Below the pieces are notes generated by a model, which ran no database searches, had not been told where the DNA came from, and worked only from the letters and a program-made list of their open reading frames with translations. From NCBI RefSeq assembly GCF_024978135.1, contig NZ_JANTEZ010000002.1:496001-560000 (forward strand): a stretch of DNA of 64,000 nt, read 5' to 3'. Positions 14,122 through 22,844 of the stretch are shown one piece after another (within the stretch, counting starts at the first letter, position 1; every line of letters begins with the position of its first letter). The stretch comes from Herbiconiux gentiana (GTDB taxonomy: Bacteria > Actinomycetota > Actinomycetes > Actinomycetales > Microbacteriaceae). Position numbers and translations under genes: made by a program.

Positions 14122-14135
14122 CCGTCCCTAGACTG

Positions 14136-15164
14136 ATGACCACCATGACCTCCTCGCCGCCTGCGCCCGGTCGCCGACCCACGATCGACGACGTCGCCGC
14201 CGAGGCCGGTGTCTCCCGGGGCACCGTGTCGCGCGCGCTGAACGGCAACCACTGGGTGAGCCCGGATGCGCAGCGCGCCGTCGAGGCGGCAGTGAAGAAG
14301 ACCGGCTACCGCGTGAACGCCTACGCCAGGGGGCTGCGCCGCCGTCGCGCGGGATCGGTCGCCTTCCTCCTCGGCGAGGACCTCGACCAGATGTTCGCCG
14401 ACCCCAACTTCGCGACGCTCATGCGCGGAGCCTCGGAGAGCCTCGCCGCCAGCGGGCTGTCGATGGTGCTGCTCCTCGCCGGATCGGCCGAGGAGCAGGC
14501 GCGCGCCCTCGACTTCATCGGAACCGGCCAGATCGACGGCGTCATGTTCGTGTCGTGGCACCACGACCTGTCGGTGCTCGCCGACCTCAATCGCGCGGGT
14601 GTGCCCACCATCTTCTGCGGCACCCCGGAGGCCGGCACCTCCACCACCGGCTACGTCTCCGCCGACGACTTCGACGGCTCCGTGCAGATGGTGCAGCACC
14701 TGCTCTCGCGGGGCCGCACGCGCATCGCGATGATCGCCCCGCCGAGCGACGCCGTCGGCGGCAACCTCCGGCTGGAGGGCTACCTGAAGGCGCTCGGCCC
14801 GGGTGCCGACGAGTCGCTCGTCGTGCACGGCGACTACTCCCGGGAGAGCGGACGGCGGGCGATGCTCGAGCTGCTGTCCGCGCATCCGGAGATCGACGCC
14901 GTCTTCGCCGCGAACGACCTCATGGCGGCCGGGGCGATCGAGGCCGCGCAGTCGCTCGGCAAGGAGGTGCCCCGCGACATCGCTGTCGGCGGCTTCGACG
15001 ACAGCGCCGCCGCCGTCTCGATCACCCCCGCGATCACGACCATGAGGCAGCCGTTCCGGCGCATCACCAACGAGATGACCCGCCTGCTGCTGCAGCAGAT
15101 CGACGGCGAGCCGCCCGCCCATATGACGCTGCGCACCGAGCTCGTGGTGCGCGAGTCGACCTGA
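14136..15164 (+). CDS. LacI-family transcriptional regulator of the GH35/GH78 locus
   Basis: DNA-binding regulator of 342 residues. The N-terminal helix-turn-helix (TIDDVAAEAGVSRGTVSRAL, about residues 15-35) is followed by the hinge and a periplasmic-binding-fold sensor domain (GSVAFLLGEDLDQMF to FDDSAAAVSITPAITTM). It probably binds TGAGATCGWTCACA between the GH35 and permease genes and is released by an imported sugar (inference). The start may be ATG 14136 or 14145, and neither has a good ribosome site. A TAGACT hexamer at 14129-14134 suggests a very short leader. Confidence 0.88.
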   Translation: MTTMTSSPPAPGRRPTIDDVAAEAGVSRGTVSRALNGNHWVSPDAQRAVEAAVKKTGYRVNAYARGLRRRRAGSVAFLLGEDLDQMFADPNFATLMRGASESLAASGLSMVLLLAGSAEEQARALDFIGTGQIDGVMFVSWHHDLSVLADLNRAGVPTIFCGTPEAGTSTTGYVSADDFDGSVQMVQHLLSRGRTRIAMIAPPSDAVGGNLRLEGYLKALGPGADESLVVHGDYSRESGRRAMLELLSAHPEIDAVFAANDLMAAGAIEAAQSLGKEVPRDIAVGGFDDSAAAVSITPAITTMRQPFRRITNEMTRLLLQQIDGEPPAHMTLRTELVVREST

Positions 15165-15179
15165 CCCGGCCTGCCCGCG

Positions 15180-15185
15180 TAGCCT
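15180..15185 (+). promoter_or_regulatory. -10 hexamer TAGCCT for a probable leaderless gene
   Basis: TAGCCT lies exactly six bases before ATG 15192, leaving no room for a ribosome-binding site. This is the same arrangement as at five other genes in the window. Confidence 0.5.
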
Positions 15186-15191
15186 CGACGC

Positions 15192-16214
15192 ATGCCCGCA
15201 TCCGGAACCCCCCTGAAGCGCCTCGGCTTCCTCACCATCGGCCTGTTCGACCCCGCCGACCCGGCCGGCGGACACGAGACCATGCTGCGCATCATCGAGC
15301 GCGGCGAGCAGCTCGGCTTCGACAGCGCGTGGCTCCGGCAGCGGCACCTGCAGTACGGCATCTCCTCGCCCACCGCGGTGCTCGCCGCCGCCTCGCAGCG
15401 CACCAACCGCATCGAGCTCGGCACGGCGGTCATCCCGATCGGGGCCGAGAACCCGTTCCGGCTGGCCGAAGACCTGGCGACCGTCGACGTGCTCACCCGC
15501 GGCCGGCTGAACCCCGGCTTCTCGGCGGGCGTGCCGATGAACCTCGACCACTACCGCGACGCCATCTACCCGCACACGAGCGAGCACGAGGACTTCGGCT
15601 ACGAGCGACTGCTGCGCTTCCGCGACTTCGTGCGGGGTGACGTCGTGAGCGGCTTCGCGGGCCGCCAGGGCATCGAGGAGTTCGCCGACACCGTTCAGCC
15701 GCACGCGTCCGGGCTCGTCGACCGGCTCTGGTACGGCGGGGGCAGCACGCGCTCGGCGGTCTGGGCGGGCGAGAACGGCTTCCACTTCCTCACCTCGAGC
15801 GTGGTTCAGGGCGAGGAGGGCGACGACTTCGCCACGAACCAGCGCTCGCAGATCCTCAGCTACCGGGCCGCGCATCCGCTCGCCGACGCCGCACGGGTGT
15901 CGCAGGGGCTCGTCGTCATCCCCACCGACTCGGCGAGCGCATCGCAACGGGCACGCTACGAGGCCTACGCCGCGAGCCGAGCCGGGCGAGTGGGCGTTCC
16001 GCACGGGCCCAAGCGGATGCTCTTCGCCGCCGATCTGGTCGGCACCTCCGCCGAGCTCGCCGACCGGCTGCACGCCGACCCGGCCTTCCAGCTGGTCGAC
16101 GAGGTGGCGTTCGCCCTGCCGTTCTCGTTCGAGCCCGATGACTACGCCCAGATCCTGACCGACCTGGCGGAGCGTCTCGGGCCGGCGCTCGGCTGGGAGC
16201 CCGCGGCGCGGTAG
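15192..16214 (+). CDS. LLM-class flavin-dependent oxidoreductase
   Basis: Bacterial-luciferase-like monooxygenase of 340 residues with an F420- or FMN-dependent TIM-barrel fold. It opens with LKRLGFLTIGLFDPADP and contains ERGEQLGFDSAWLRQRH, the active-site strand, then RIELGTAVIPIGAENPFRLAEDLATVD and LNPGFSAG. The substrate is unknown. It stands alone after the LacI gene and probably has its own leaderless promoter. Its TAG stop is reused as the start of the next gene's putative -10 element. Confidence 0.85.
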   Translation: MPASGTPLKRLGFLTIGLFDPADPAGGHETMLRIIERGEQLGFDSAWLRQRHLQYGISSPTAVLAAASQRTNRIELGTAVIPIGAENPFRLAEDLATVDVLTRGRLNPGFSAGVPMNLDHYRDAIYPHTSEHEDFGYERLLRFRDFVRGDVVSGFAGRQGIEEFADTVQPHASGLVDRLWYGGGSTRSAVWAGENGFHFLTSSVVQGEEGDDFATNQRSQILSYRAAHPLADAARVSQGLVVIPTDSASASQRARYEAYAASRAGRVGVPHGPKRMLFAADLVGTSAELADRLHADPAFQLVDEVAFALPFSFEPDDYAQILTDLAERLGPALGWEPAAR

Positions 16215-16217
16215 CGT
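16212..16217 (+). promoter_or_regulatory. -10 hexamer TAGCGT overlapping a stop codon
   Basis: The TAG stop of the flavin oxidoreductase is the first half of TAGCGT. About 25 bases follow before ATG 16243, which has a GAGGAGG site. Candidate promoter of the septum-formation-domain gene. Confidence 0.4.
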
Positions 16218-16242
16218 CTGAACAACGGCCCCGAGGAGGATC

Positions 16243-17172
16243 ATGAGCGACAGCGGCAGCACCCCACCCCCGGTGCCCCCGACCGGCGGGTACGGCTCGA
16301 CACCTCCGCCGCCGGGCCAGCCGCCCTACGGTGGCCCCCAGGGCCAGCCGCCTTCGCCTTATGGTGCGCCCCAGGGCCAGCCGCCCTACTACGGGCCGCC
16401 GCAGAGCACCGACTTCCCCGGGCGCACGCTCGGGATCGTCGGCCTCATCCTGTCCTTCTTCACCGCGGTCGTCGGCCTCATCATCTCGGCGATCGCCCTC
16501 AGCCAGTCCAAGAAGGCCGGCTACAAGAACGGCCCGGCGCTGGCGGGCGTGATCGTGGGCTCGGTGCTCTCCGGGCTCGCCGTGATCGTCATCGTGTTCT
16601 CGATCATCGTCAGCGTGACGACGAGCCTGGCCGTGATCGGTGTCGCGGCGGGGGCGGCCGGCGGAGCATCCGACGACCCCTCGGCGACTGCCGAGCCGCT
16701 ACCGACCGCCGAGCCCTTCCCGACCACCGAGCCTTCCCCCGGCGACCCGGGCACGGGCGGCGGCACAGACGTGTTCGACCTCGTGGTGGGCGACTGCTTC
16801 GACGAGTGGGACGGCGACACCGTCTTCGAGGTGCCGGTCGTCGACTGCGCCTCCCCGCACGACTGGGAGGTCTACGACGACTTCGAGGTGCCCGACACCA
16901 GCGACGGCACCTTCCCCGGCGAGGACAAGCTCGACGTCGCCGCCGACGACGGCTGCCTCACCGCCTTCGAGACCTTCCTCGGCGTCTCCTACGCCGACAC
17001 GATCTACGACTACAGCTACCTCGTGCCCACCGAGGACTCGTGGACCGAGTCGGACGACCGCCTGGTCACCTGCATCATCACCGACCCGGCGGGCCAGGTC
17101 ACCGGGTCGCTGAAGGGGGCCGGCGCCGGCACCGGCGGAGGCGCCGACAGCAGCAGCTGGTCGCCCCGGTAG
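16243..17172 (+). CDS. Membrane protein with DUF4190 and septum-formation domains
   Basis: A protein of 309 residues with a cytoplasmic Pro/Gly/Gln-rich tail of about 60 residues (repeats of PPYGGPQGQPP). A two-helix DUF4190 segment follows (LGIVGLILSFFTAVVGLIISAIALSQSKKAG, then ALAGVIVGSVLSGLAVIVIV). Next comes an acidic Thr/Pro-rich spacer and an extracytoplasmic domain starting FDLVVGDCFDEWDGDT with VVDCASPHDWEVY, the pattern of the actinobacterial septum-formation domain. Cys pairs suggest disulphides. A role in envelope or division is inferred only from the domain name. A strong GAGGAGG site precedes the ATG. Confidence 0.8.
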   Translation: MSDSGSTPPPVPPTGGYGSTPPPPGQPPYGGPQGQPPSPYGAPQGQPPYYGPPQSTDFPGRTLGIVGLILSFFTAVVGLIISAIALSQSKKAGYKNGPALAGVIVGSVLSGLAVIVIVFSIIVSVTTSLAVIGVAAGAAGGASDDPSATAEPLPTAEPFPTTEPSPGDPGTGGGTDVFDLVVGDCFDEWDGDTVFEVPVVDCASPHDWEVYDDFEVPDTSDGTFPGEDKLDVAADDGCLTAFETFLGVSYADTIYDYSYLVPTEDSWTESDDRLVTCIITDPAGQVTGSLKGAGAGTGGGADSSSWSPR

Positions 17173-17175
17173 AAT
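17170..17175 (+). promoter_or_regulatory. -10 hexamer TAGAAT for purL, overlapping a stop codon
   Basis: TAGAAT matches the -10 consensus TANNNT well and begins with the TAG stop of the preceding gene. About 40 bases of leader, with an AAGGAG ribosome site, separate it from GTG 17218. Confidence 0.55.
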
Positions 17176-17217
17176 CGACGCGCATCCCTCCCCCGCAACT
17201 CAAGGAGTCCTGGCCGC

Positions 17218-19512
17218 GTGAGCAATGCCGATACCGTCGAGAACGCCATCGCGACCCCGGAGCGGGAGCAGCCCTACGAGGCTCTCGGCCTGAAGGCCGA
17301 CGAGTACGCGAAGATCCGTGAGATCCTCGGCCGCCGCCCCACCTCGGGTGAGCTGGCCATGTACTCGGTGATGTGGAGCGAGCACTGCTCCTACAAGTCC
17401 TCGAAGATCTACCTGCGCCAGTTCGGGCAGAAGGTCTCGCCGGCGATGAAGAAGAACCTCATGGTCGGCATGGGCGAGAACGCCGGCGTCGTCGACGTGG
17501 GCGAGGGCTGGGCCGTGACCTTCAAGGTCGAGAGCCACAACCACCCCTCCTACATCGAGCCCTTCCAGGGCGCGGCCACCGGTGTCGGCGGCATCGTGCG
17601 CGACATCATCTCGATGGGCGCCCGGCCGGTCGCCGTGATGGACCAGCTGCGTTTCGGCAAGATCGACGACCCCGACACCGCGCGCGTCGTGCACGGCGTC
17701 ACGAGCGGCATCTCGTTCTACGGCAACTGCCTCGGCCTGCCGAACATCGGCGGCGAGACATACTTCGACCCGGTGTACCAGGGCAACCCGCTGGTGAACG
17801 CCCTCTCGGTCGGTGTGCTGCGGCACGAAGACCTGCACCTCGCCAACGCCCGCGGCGTGGGCAACAAGGTCGTGCTCTTCGGGGCGCGCACCGGTGGCGA
17901 CGGCATCGGCGGCGCGTCGATCCTCGCGTCCGACACCTTCTCGGCCGGCGGCCCCACCAAGCGCCCCGCGGTGCAGGTCGGCGACCCGTTCGCCGAGAAG
18001 GTGCTGATCGAGTGCTGCCTCGAGCTCTTCGCGGGCGACCTCGTCGAGGGCATCCAAGACCTGGGGGCCGCCGGCATCTCGTGCGCCACCTCGGAGCTCG
18101 CCTCGAACGGCGACGGCGGCATGTTCATCGAGCTCGAGAAGGTGCTGCTGCGCGACCCGTCGCTCACCGCCGAGGAGATCCTGATGAGCGAGAGCCAGGA
18201 GCGCATGATGGCGGTCGTGCAGCCCTCGAAGCTCGAGGGCTTCCTCGCCGTCACGTCGAAGTGGGACGTCGAGACCAGCGTGCTCGGCGAGGTCACCGAC
18301 ACCGGCCGCCTCGTCATCAACTGGCACGGCGAGGAGATCGTGAACGTCGAGCCGCGCACCGTCGCGGTCGACGGCCCGGTCTACGAGCGCCCCGTCGCCT
18401 ACCCGTCCTGGCTGGATGCACTGCAGGCCGACTCCGCCTCGCGCCTGCTCCGCGCCACCACCGGCGACGAGCTGCGCGCCGAGTTCCTGCGCGTCGTCGC
18501 GTCGCCGAACATGGCGTCGAAGGAGTGGATCACCAACCAGTACGACCGCTACGTGCTCGGCAACACGGCGCTGTCCTTCCCCGACGACGGCGGAATGATC
18601 CGCGTCGACGAGGAGTCGGGGCTCGGCTTCGCCCTGGCTTCCGACGCCAACGGGCGCTACTGCCAGCTCGACCCCTACCGCGGCGCCCAGCTCGCCCTCG
18701 CCGAGGCGTTCCGCAACGTGGCCGTCACCGGAGCCACCCCGGTGGCCGTCTCCGACTGCCTGAACTTCGGCTCGCCCGAGAACCCCGAGGTCATGTGGCA
18801 GTTCTCGCGCGCGGTCGAGGGCCTGGCCGACGGCTGCCTCGAGCTCGAGATCCCCGTCACCGGCGGCAACGTCTCGTTCTACAACCAGACGGGCTCGCAG
18901 CCCATCCACCCGACGCCGGTCGTCGCCGTGCTCGGCGTGATCGACGACGTCGCCCGGCGCATCCCCTCGGGCTGGCAGGACGAGGGCTCGAACCTCTACC
19001 TCCTCGGCACCACCCGCTCCGAGCTCGACGGCTCGGCCTGGGCCGGCGTCATCCACGACCACCTCGGCGGACTGCCGCCTCTCGTCTCCCTCCCCGGCGA
19101 GGCAGCCCTGGCCGAGCTGCTGCGCGCGGGTGCCGTCGAGGGCCTGATCGACGCGGCGCACGACCTCTCCGACGGCGGGCTCGCGCAGACCGTCGCGGAG
19201 TCGGTGCTGCGCTTCGGCATCGGCGCCCGCATCTGGCTCGACGAGATCGTGTCGCGCGACGGCGTCTCGGCCTCCGACGCGCTGTTCAGCGAGTCGACCG
19301 GGCGCGTGCTCGTGTCGGTGCCGCGCGAAGACGACGTGAAGTTCCGGGGCCTCTGCGACGGCCGCGGCATCCCGGCGCTCCGCATCGGGGTGACGGATGC
19401 GCAGTCCGACTCACTCGAGGTGCAGGGCCTGTTCACCGTGCCGATCGCCGAGCTCTCGGGCGCGCACCGCTCGACCCTGCCGGAGCACTTCGGGGCGGTC
19501 GTCGGCGGCTGA
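17218..19512 (+). CDS. purL: Phosphoribosylformylglycinamidine synthase subunit PurL
   Basis: Purine biosynthesis enzyme converting FGAR to FGAM with ATP and ammonia delivered by PurQ; small-type PurL of 764 residues. Visible signatures are [15 protein letters not shown] near residue 42, [25 protein letters not shown], the first synthetase half with [20 protein letters not shown], and the second half with [11 protein letters not shown] and [14 protein letters not shown] 17218 has AAGGAG about ten bases upstream. purQ and purS are not in the window. A GC-rich hairpin follows the gene. Confidence 0.96.
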   Translation: MSNADTVENAIATPEREQPYEALGLKADEYAKIREILGRRPTSGELAMYSVMWSEHCSYKSSKIYLRQFGQKVSPAMKKNLMVGMGENAGVVDVGEGWAVTFKVESHNHPSYIEPFQGAATGVGGIVRDIISMGARPVAVMDQLRFGKIDDPDTARVVHGVTSGISFYGNCLGLPNIGGETYFDPVYQGNPLVNALSVGVLRHEDLHLANARGVGNKVVLFGARTGGDGIGGASILASDTFSAGGPTKRPAVQVGDPFAEKVLIECCLELFAGDLVEGIQDLGAAGISCATSELASNGDGGMFIELEKVLLRDPSLTAEEILMSESQERMMAVVQPSKLEGFLAVTSKWDVETSVLGEVTDTGRLVINWHGEEIVNVEPRTVAVDGPVYERPVAYPSWLDALQADSASRLLRATTGDELRAEFLRVVASPNMASKEWITNQYDRYVLGNTALSFPDDGGMIRVDEESGLGFALASDANGRYCQLDPYRGAQLALAEAFRNVAVTGATPVAVSDCLNFGSPENPEVMWQFSRAVEGLADGCLELEIPVTGGNVSFYNQTGSQPIHPTPVVAVLGVIDDVARRIPSGWQDEGSNLYLLGTTRSELDGSAWAGVIHDHLGGLPPLVSLPGEAALAELLRAGAVEGLIDAAHDLSDGGLAQTVAESVLRFGIGARIWLDEIVSRDGVSASDALFSESTGRVLVSVPREDDVKFRGLCDGRGIPALRIGVTDAQSDSLEVQGLFTVPIAELSGAHRSTLPEHFGAVVGG

Positions 19513-19533
19513 CCGCCGCCGCGCCGCGCCGCA

Positions 19534-19563
19534 CCCGCCCGGCGGCTGACCTCCGCCGGCGGG
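19534..19563. terminator. Hairpin between purL and chorismate mutase
   Basis: CCCGCCCGGCGG and CCGCCGGCGGG pair with one bulged C around a 7-base loop, between two convergent genes. Probable bidirectional terminator. The purL stop context GGCGGCTGACC is duplicated inside it. Confidence 0.55.
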
Positions 19564-19567
19564 CCGG

Positions 19568-19885
19568 CTAGGCGTCCTTCGCCGCGATGCGCTCGTGGTG
19601 GTGGATGACCTCGGCGACGATGAAGTTGAGGAACTTCTCGGCGAAGGCCGGGTCGAGGTGTGACTCCTCGGCGAGCCCGCGCAGTCTCGTGATCTGCCGC
19701 TGCTCCCGCTCGAGGTCGGCCGGCGGGAGCCCGTGGTCGGCCTTCAGCCGCCCCACCGTCTGCGTGAACTTGAACCGCTCGGCGAGCATGTGGATGAGGG
19801 CCGCGTCGATGTTGTCGATCGACTGACGGATGCTCTCCAGCTGCCCGTAGACCTCCGCCGTGCTGTTCTCGTGCTCGTTCACCAT
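19568..19885 (-). CDS. Chorismate mutase (AroQ class)
   Basis: Small all-helical enzyme of 105 residues that rearranges chorismate to prephenate for Phe/Tyr synthesis. The pattern IRQSIDNIDAALIHMLAERFKFTQTVGRLKA and EREQRQITRLRGLA places the conserved Arg, Lys and Glu/Gln of the AroQ fold. It ends in HHHERIAAKDA. A TAGAGT hexamer sits exactly six bases before the ATG and overlaps the TAG stop of the EamA gene, so it is a likely leaderless gene with its own promoter even though it follows the EamA gene by 9 bp. Confidence 0.88.
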   Translation of the reverse strand: MVNEHENSTAEVYGQLESIRQSIDNIDAALIHMLAERFKFTQTVGRLKADHGLPPADLEREQRQITRLRGLAEESHLDPAFAEKFLNFIVAEVIHHHERIAAKDA

Positions 19886-19891
19886 GCCACG

Positions 19892-19897
19892 ACTCTA
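19892..19897 (-). promoter_or_regulatory. -10 hexamer TAGAGT overlapping the EamA stop
   Basis: On the minus strand TAGAGT begins with the TAG stop of the EamA gene (19895-19897) and is followed by six bases and the chorismate mutase ATG. Leaderless arrangement. Confidence 0.5.
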
Positions 19898-20857
19898 GCC
19901 AGCTTCGACGGGCGCGTTCTCGGCATCAGCCGCGACACGCCTGCGCGGCAGCCGCAGCCGCCCCTGCGCCAGCAGGATGCCTGCGAACACCACCACCGCG
20001 CCCACCGGCGCATTCCAGCTGAGCGTCTCGCCGAGCAGCAGGATGCCGAGCGCCACCCCCACCACCGGCGTCAGGTAGGTGACCGTCGAGGTGGCGGTCG
20101 GCCCCCAGGCGTTCAGGATGTTCATGTACCAGTAGTAGGCGAGACCGGTGCCGAGCACCCCCAGCAGCACGAGGCTCAGCACGATCGGCAGATCGAGCTC
20201 GACGGGCCCGAGCGCCACGAACGGCGTCAGCACCAGCAGGATCACCGCCCCCATCCCCACCTGCAGGAACGCGGCCGTCAGCCCCGACACCGGGTGCCGG
20301 TTGCTGATGAACCGCCGGATGTACCCGAACGTAAAGCCGTAGCAGACGGCCGACCCGATGCAGGCGAGCTGACCGGCGAGCTCCAGCAGCAGGTCGCCGT
20401 GCGCGGCCTCGTTCGCGACGAAGCTCCACGGCCCGATGATGACGATGACACCCAGGATGCCCGCCACGACCCCGAGCACCCGGGAGCGGTCGAGCTTCTC
20501 GACCCGGAACACCAGCGTGACCATGAGCGCCGTGGTGATGGGTGTGACCGCGTTGTAGATGCTCGCGAGGCCCGAGGTGACGTACTGCTCGGCCCAGGCG
20601 AAGAGCAGATAGGGGGTGGCGCAGCCGAACGCCCCGATGACCACGAAGTGCAGGTAGACGATCGGCTCGCGCGGCAGCCTCGTGCGCAGCACGAGCATGA
20701 CGATGCCGAGCGTGAGGGCACCGAGAACCAGTCGCGTCCACGCGACCTGCCCGAAGGAGACCCCGCCGAGCGCCACCTTCATGAACAGGAAGCTCGCGCC
20801 CCAGAGCAGCCCGAGCGCCGAGAACTGCAGGGCGGTGGACAGGCGGTTGGAGCTCAC
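19895..20857 (-). CDS. EamA/DMT-family transporter
   Basis: Inner-membrane drug/metabolite exporter-type protein of 320 residues. About ten TM helices are arranged as two EamA repeats (LQFSALGLLWGASFLFMKVAL and AVCYGFTFGYIRR onward). The C-terminus is basic and cytoplasmic. GTG 20857 (VSSNRLSTAL) was chosen because upstream codons contain no plausible membrane protein sequence and a TACTGT hexamer lies six bases before it. Substrate unknown; amino acids or related metabolites are usual for the family. Confidence 0.85.
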   Translation of the reverse strand: MSSNRLSTALQFSALGLLWGASFLFMKVALGGVSFGQVAWTRLVLGALTLGIVMLVLRTRLPREPIVYLHFVVIGAFGCATPYLLFAWAEQYVTSGLASIYNAVTPITTALMVTLVFRVEKLDRSRVLGVVAGILGVIVIIGPWSFVANEAAHGDLLLELAGQLACIGSAVCYGFTFGYIRRFISNRHPVSGLTAAFLQVGMGAVILLVLTPFVALGPVELDLPIVLSLVLLGVLGTGLAYYWYMNILNAWGPTATSTVTYLTPVVGVALGILLLGETLSWNAPVGAVVVFAGILLAQGRLRLPRRRVAADAENAPVEAG

Positions 20858-20863
20858 TCTGCG

Positions 20864-20869
20864 ACAGTA
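20864..20869 (-). promoter_or_regulatory. -10 hexamer TACTGT for a probable leaderless gene
   Basis: Six bases separate TACTGT on the minus strand from GTG 20857, and no ribosome site fits between. Confidence 0.45.
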
Positions 20870-20902
20870 GCGCGAGGCTCCGACATCGGAGCCGGGTACG
20901 AC

Positions 20903-20938
20903 GACGGGGTGCACGCTTTGGCAGTCGCGCACCCCGTC
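20903..20938 (-). terminator. Hairpin downstream of ohr
   Basis: Perfect 10-bp inverted repeat (GACGGGGTGC and its complement) with a 16-base loop, about 60 bp past the ohr stop and before the EamA promoter. Probable terminator of ohr. Confidence 0.55.
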
Positions 20939-20999
20939 TTCGGCAGGATCGCCTCGGTGAGGCGAACGCCCAGGCGGCGGCCCGGGCATCCGTCGTCAG

Positions 21000-21419
21000 C
21001 TACTCGACGACGTTCACCGCGACGTCGATGTTGCCGCGCGTGGCGTTCGAGTACGGGCAGATGGTGTGGGCCTTGTCGGCGACCTGACGGGCCTCCTCGG
21101 GCGACACGTTCGGCACGTAGACGTCGAGCTCCACGGCGAGGCCGAAGCCGCCCTCACCGTTGGAGCCGATCGAGACGCTCGACGAGACCGCCGCGTCCTT
21201 CGTGTCGAGCTTCAGCTCGCGACCCGCGGCGTGCACGGCGCCGAGGAAACAGGCCGAGTAGCCGGCGGCGAAGAGCTGCTCGGGGTTCGTGCCGTCACCC
21301 GATCCACCCATCTCCTTGGGCGGGCGGGTGTCGAAGTCGAGCCGGTCGTCCTCGCTGCGGACGTGGCCGTCGCGGCCGCCACCTGAGGCATGGGCGATTG
21401 CAGTGTAGATAGCATCCAT
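21000..21419 (-). CDS. ohr: Organic hydroperoxide resistance protein (Ohr/OsmC family)
   Basis: Thiol peroxidase of 139 residues that reduces organic and lipid hydroperoxides in the cytosol. The two catalytic cysteines are in YSACFLGA (C57) and HTICPYSNATRGN (C121). GTNPEQLFAAGYSACF is the canonical Ohr signature. No regulator lies next to it. The nearest OhrR-type protein is in the inserted segment at 26637-27113. A perfect palindrome CTGTACTACAG at 21488-21498 is the only symmetric element noticed upstream. Confidence 0.93.
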   Translation of the reverse strand: MDAIYTAIAHASGGGRDGHVRSEDDRLDFDTRPPKEMGGSGDGTNPEQLFAAGYSACFLGAVHAAGRELKLDTKDAAVSSSVSIGSNGEGGFGLAVELDVYVPNVSPEEARQVADKAHTICPYSNATRGNIDVAVNVVE

Positions 21420-21491
21420 GACACCAGTTCACCACCTTTGAGGGGCTCGGTGCCACGGCTCGCCGTTTCCCAGGCTGCGTTCGTTCTCTGT

Positions 21492-21524
21492 ACTACAGCT
21501 GCACAGCGACTACACCTGCACAGC
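21492..21524. repeat. 17-bp tandem duplication over the 3' end of the acetyltransferase gene
   Basis: ACTACAGCTGCACAGC and ACTACACCTGCACAGC are directly repeated with a 17-bp period and one mismatch. The second copy contains the TAG stop of the acetyltransferase gene (minus strand). The first is a stray duplicate downstream, in the ohr promoter region. Confidence 0.75.
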
Positions 21525-22145
21525 TCGGCCGGCGCCCTGGTTCTCCACACGTTCGCGCAGACCGGCCTGCACGGCGGGCCAGTCGTCGATGATGACCGAG
21601 AAGACGGCGGAGTCGCGCCACGACCCGTCGGCCCGCGGCCGGTCGCGCCGCACGATGCCCTCGAAGGTGGCACCGAGCTTCGCGATCGCCGCCCGCGAGC
21701 GCAGGTTCAGAACATCCGCCTGAATCTTCACCCGACCGAAGCCGTGCTCGAACGCCGCACCCAGAAGGAGGAGCTTTGCCTCAGGATTCACGACTGTGCC
21801 CCAGACCCGCGGGTCGTACGCCGTCCAGCCGATGTGGGCCGCCTCGAACGCCGGCTCGAAGTCGCCGAGCGTCGTGGTGCCCACGACCCGCCCGTCGTCG
21901 GGCCCACCCACGAGTCGAATCACGTACGGGTTGCCCCGACCCCACTGGTAGTACCCCTCGGCGAACTCCACGAAGCCCTGCACGCTGTCGCGGTAGCCCT
22001 GCGGCCCGCCGCCGTAGCCTCCGGCGAAGACCTCAGGATGCCCGATCGCCTCGTACAGCTCGGGGAGCACCTCGCGCGTCAGACCCTCCAGCCGCACGTA
22101 CCGACCCTCGAGGGTCTCGTCGGGATCGGGTCGCACTGCACTCAT
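21510..22145 (-). CDS. GNAT-family acetyltransferase (RimJ/RimL-like)
   Basis: Acyltransferase of 211 residues, probably N-acetylating a small molecule or protein terminus. GRYVRLEGLTREVLPELYEAIG opens the fold, VVGTTTLGDFEPAFEAAHIGWTAYDPRVWG forms the central strands, and NLRSRAAIAKLGATFEGIVRRDR is the RimJ/L-type C-terminal motif. ATG 22145 (MSAVRPDPDETLEG) is preferred to the ATG 14 codons upstream because family proteins begin close to this point. It is divergent from the DinB-fold gene with 56 bp between. Confidence 0.85.
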   Translation of the reverse strand: MSAVRPDPDETLEGRYVRLEGLTREVLPELYEAIGHPEVFAGGYGGGPQGYRDSVQGFVEFAEGYYQWGRGNPYVIRLVGGPDDGRVVGTTTLGDFEPAFEAAHIGWTAYDPRVWGTVVNPEAKLLLLGAAFEHGFGRVKIQADVLNLRSRAAIAKLGATFEGIVRRDRPRADGSWRDSAVFSVIIDDWPAVQAGLRERVENQGAGRAVQV

Positions 22146-22201
22146 GGGCCAAGTCTGCCACCCGGTCGTCACCGGAGTCGTCGTCATGCCACGATGGGCA
22201 G

Positions 22202-22810
22202 ATGGGCAGTGCCGCCGCGTTCCACCAGTCCGCCACCGCGTTCCACGCGCTCGTCTCGAGAATCCCCGACGACGCGTGGGAGATCGTCGCGCTCGGGGAA
22301 TGGACGCTGCGGTCGCTCGTCGGTCACAGCACCCGGGCGATCCTGACGGTCGAGAGCTATCTGCGACTCGACGACCCCGGGTTCGAGAACGTGCCAGACG
22401 CCGAGCACTACTACTCGCGGGTGTATCGCGACCTCACCGATCCGGCCGCGGTCGCGGCGCGCGGGGTGGAGGCGGGCATCTGGCTGGGCGACGACCCGGC
22501 GCAGGCGGTGGCGGATGCACTGGGACGCGCCATGGCGCTGGTCGACTCGGCTCCGGCCGAGCGGATCGTCTCGATCGGCGGGCTCGGCATCGCGCTGCCC
22601 GAGTACCTACGCACGCGCATCTTCGAGCTCGTAGTGCACTCGATCGACATCACCCGGGCCACGGGCATCCCGCACGGGCAGCCGGCGGCGTGCGTCGCGG
22701 CGACGCTCACGCTGGCGGCCGGGGTCGCCGCCACCCGCGGCGACGGCGAGCAGCTGCTGATGGCGCTGACGGGTCGCGGCAGCCTGCCCGAGGGCTACAC
22801 GGTCGTCTGA
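22202..22810 (+). CDS. DinB-fold, maleylpyruvate-isomerase-like (mycothiol-dependent type) protein
   Basis: A protein of 202 residues with the N-terminal metal-binding four-helix domain found in mycothiol-dependent isomerases. EWTLRSLVGHSTRAILTVE and FELVVHSIDITRATG supply two of the metal-ligand histidines. The downstream part is short, and no partner gene for maleylpyruvate metabolism is near, so the exact reaction is unknown; a thiol-transferase role is family-level inference. The ATG lacks a ribosome site. Confidence 0.75.
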   Translation: MGSAAAFHQSATAFHALVSRIPDDAWEIVALGEWTLRSLVGHSTRAILTVESYLRLDDPGFENVPDAEHYYSRVYRDLTDPAAVAARGVEAGIWLGDDPAQAVADALGRAMALVDSAPAERIVSIGGLGIALPEYLRTRIFELVVHSIDITRATGIPHGQPAACVAATLTLAAGVAATRGDGEQLLMALTGRGSLPEGYTVV

Positions 22811-22844
22811 CACCGCGCACCGCCCGACGTCAGCCAGGTCGTGG

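Noticed and set aside
12792-16262. Very long open frame antisense to the binding-protein, LacI and oxidoreductase genes
   Set aside because: High GC leaves few stops on the opposite strand. The translation is Arg/Gly/His-rich with no domain, while the plus-strand genes have clear family motifs.
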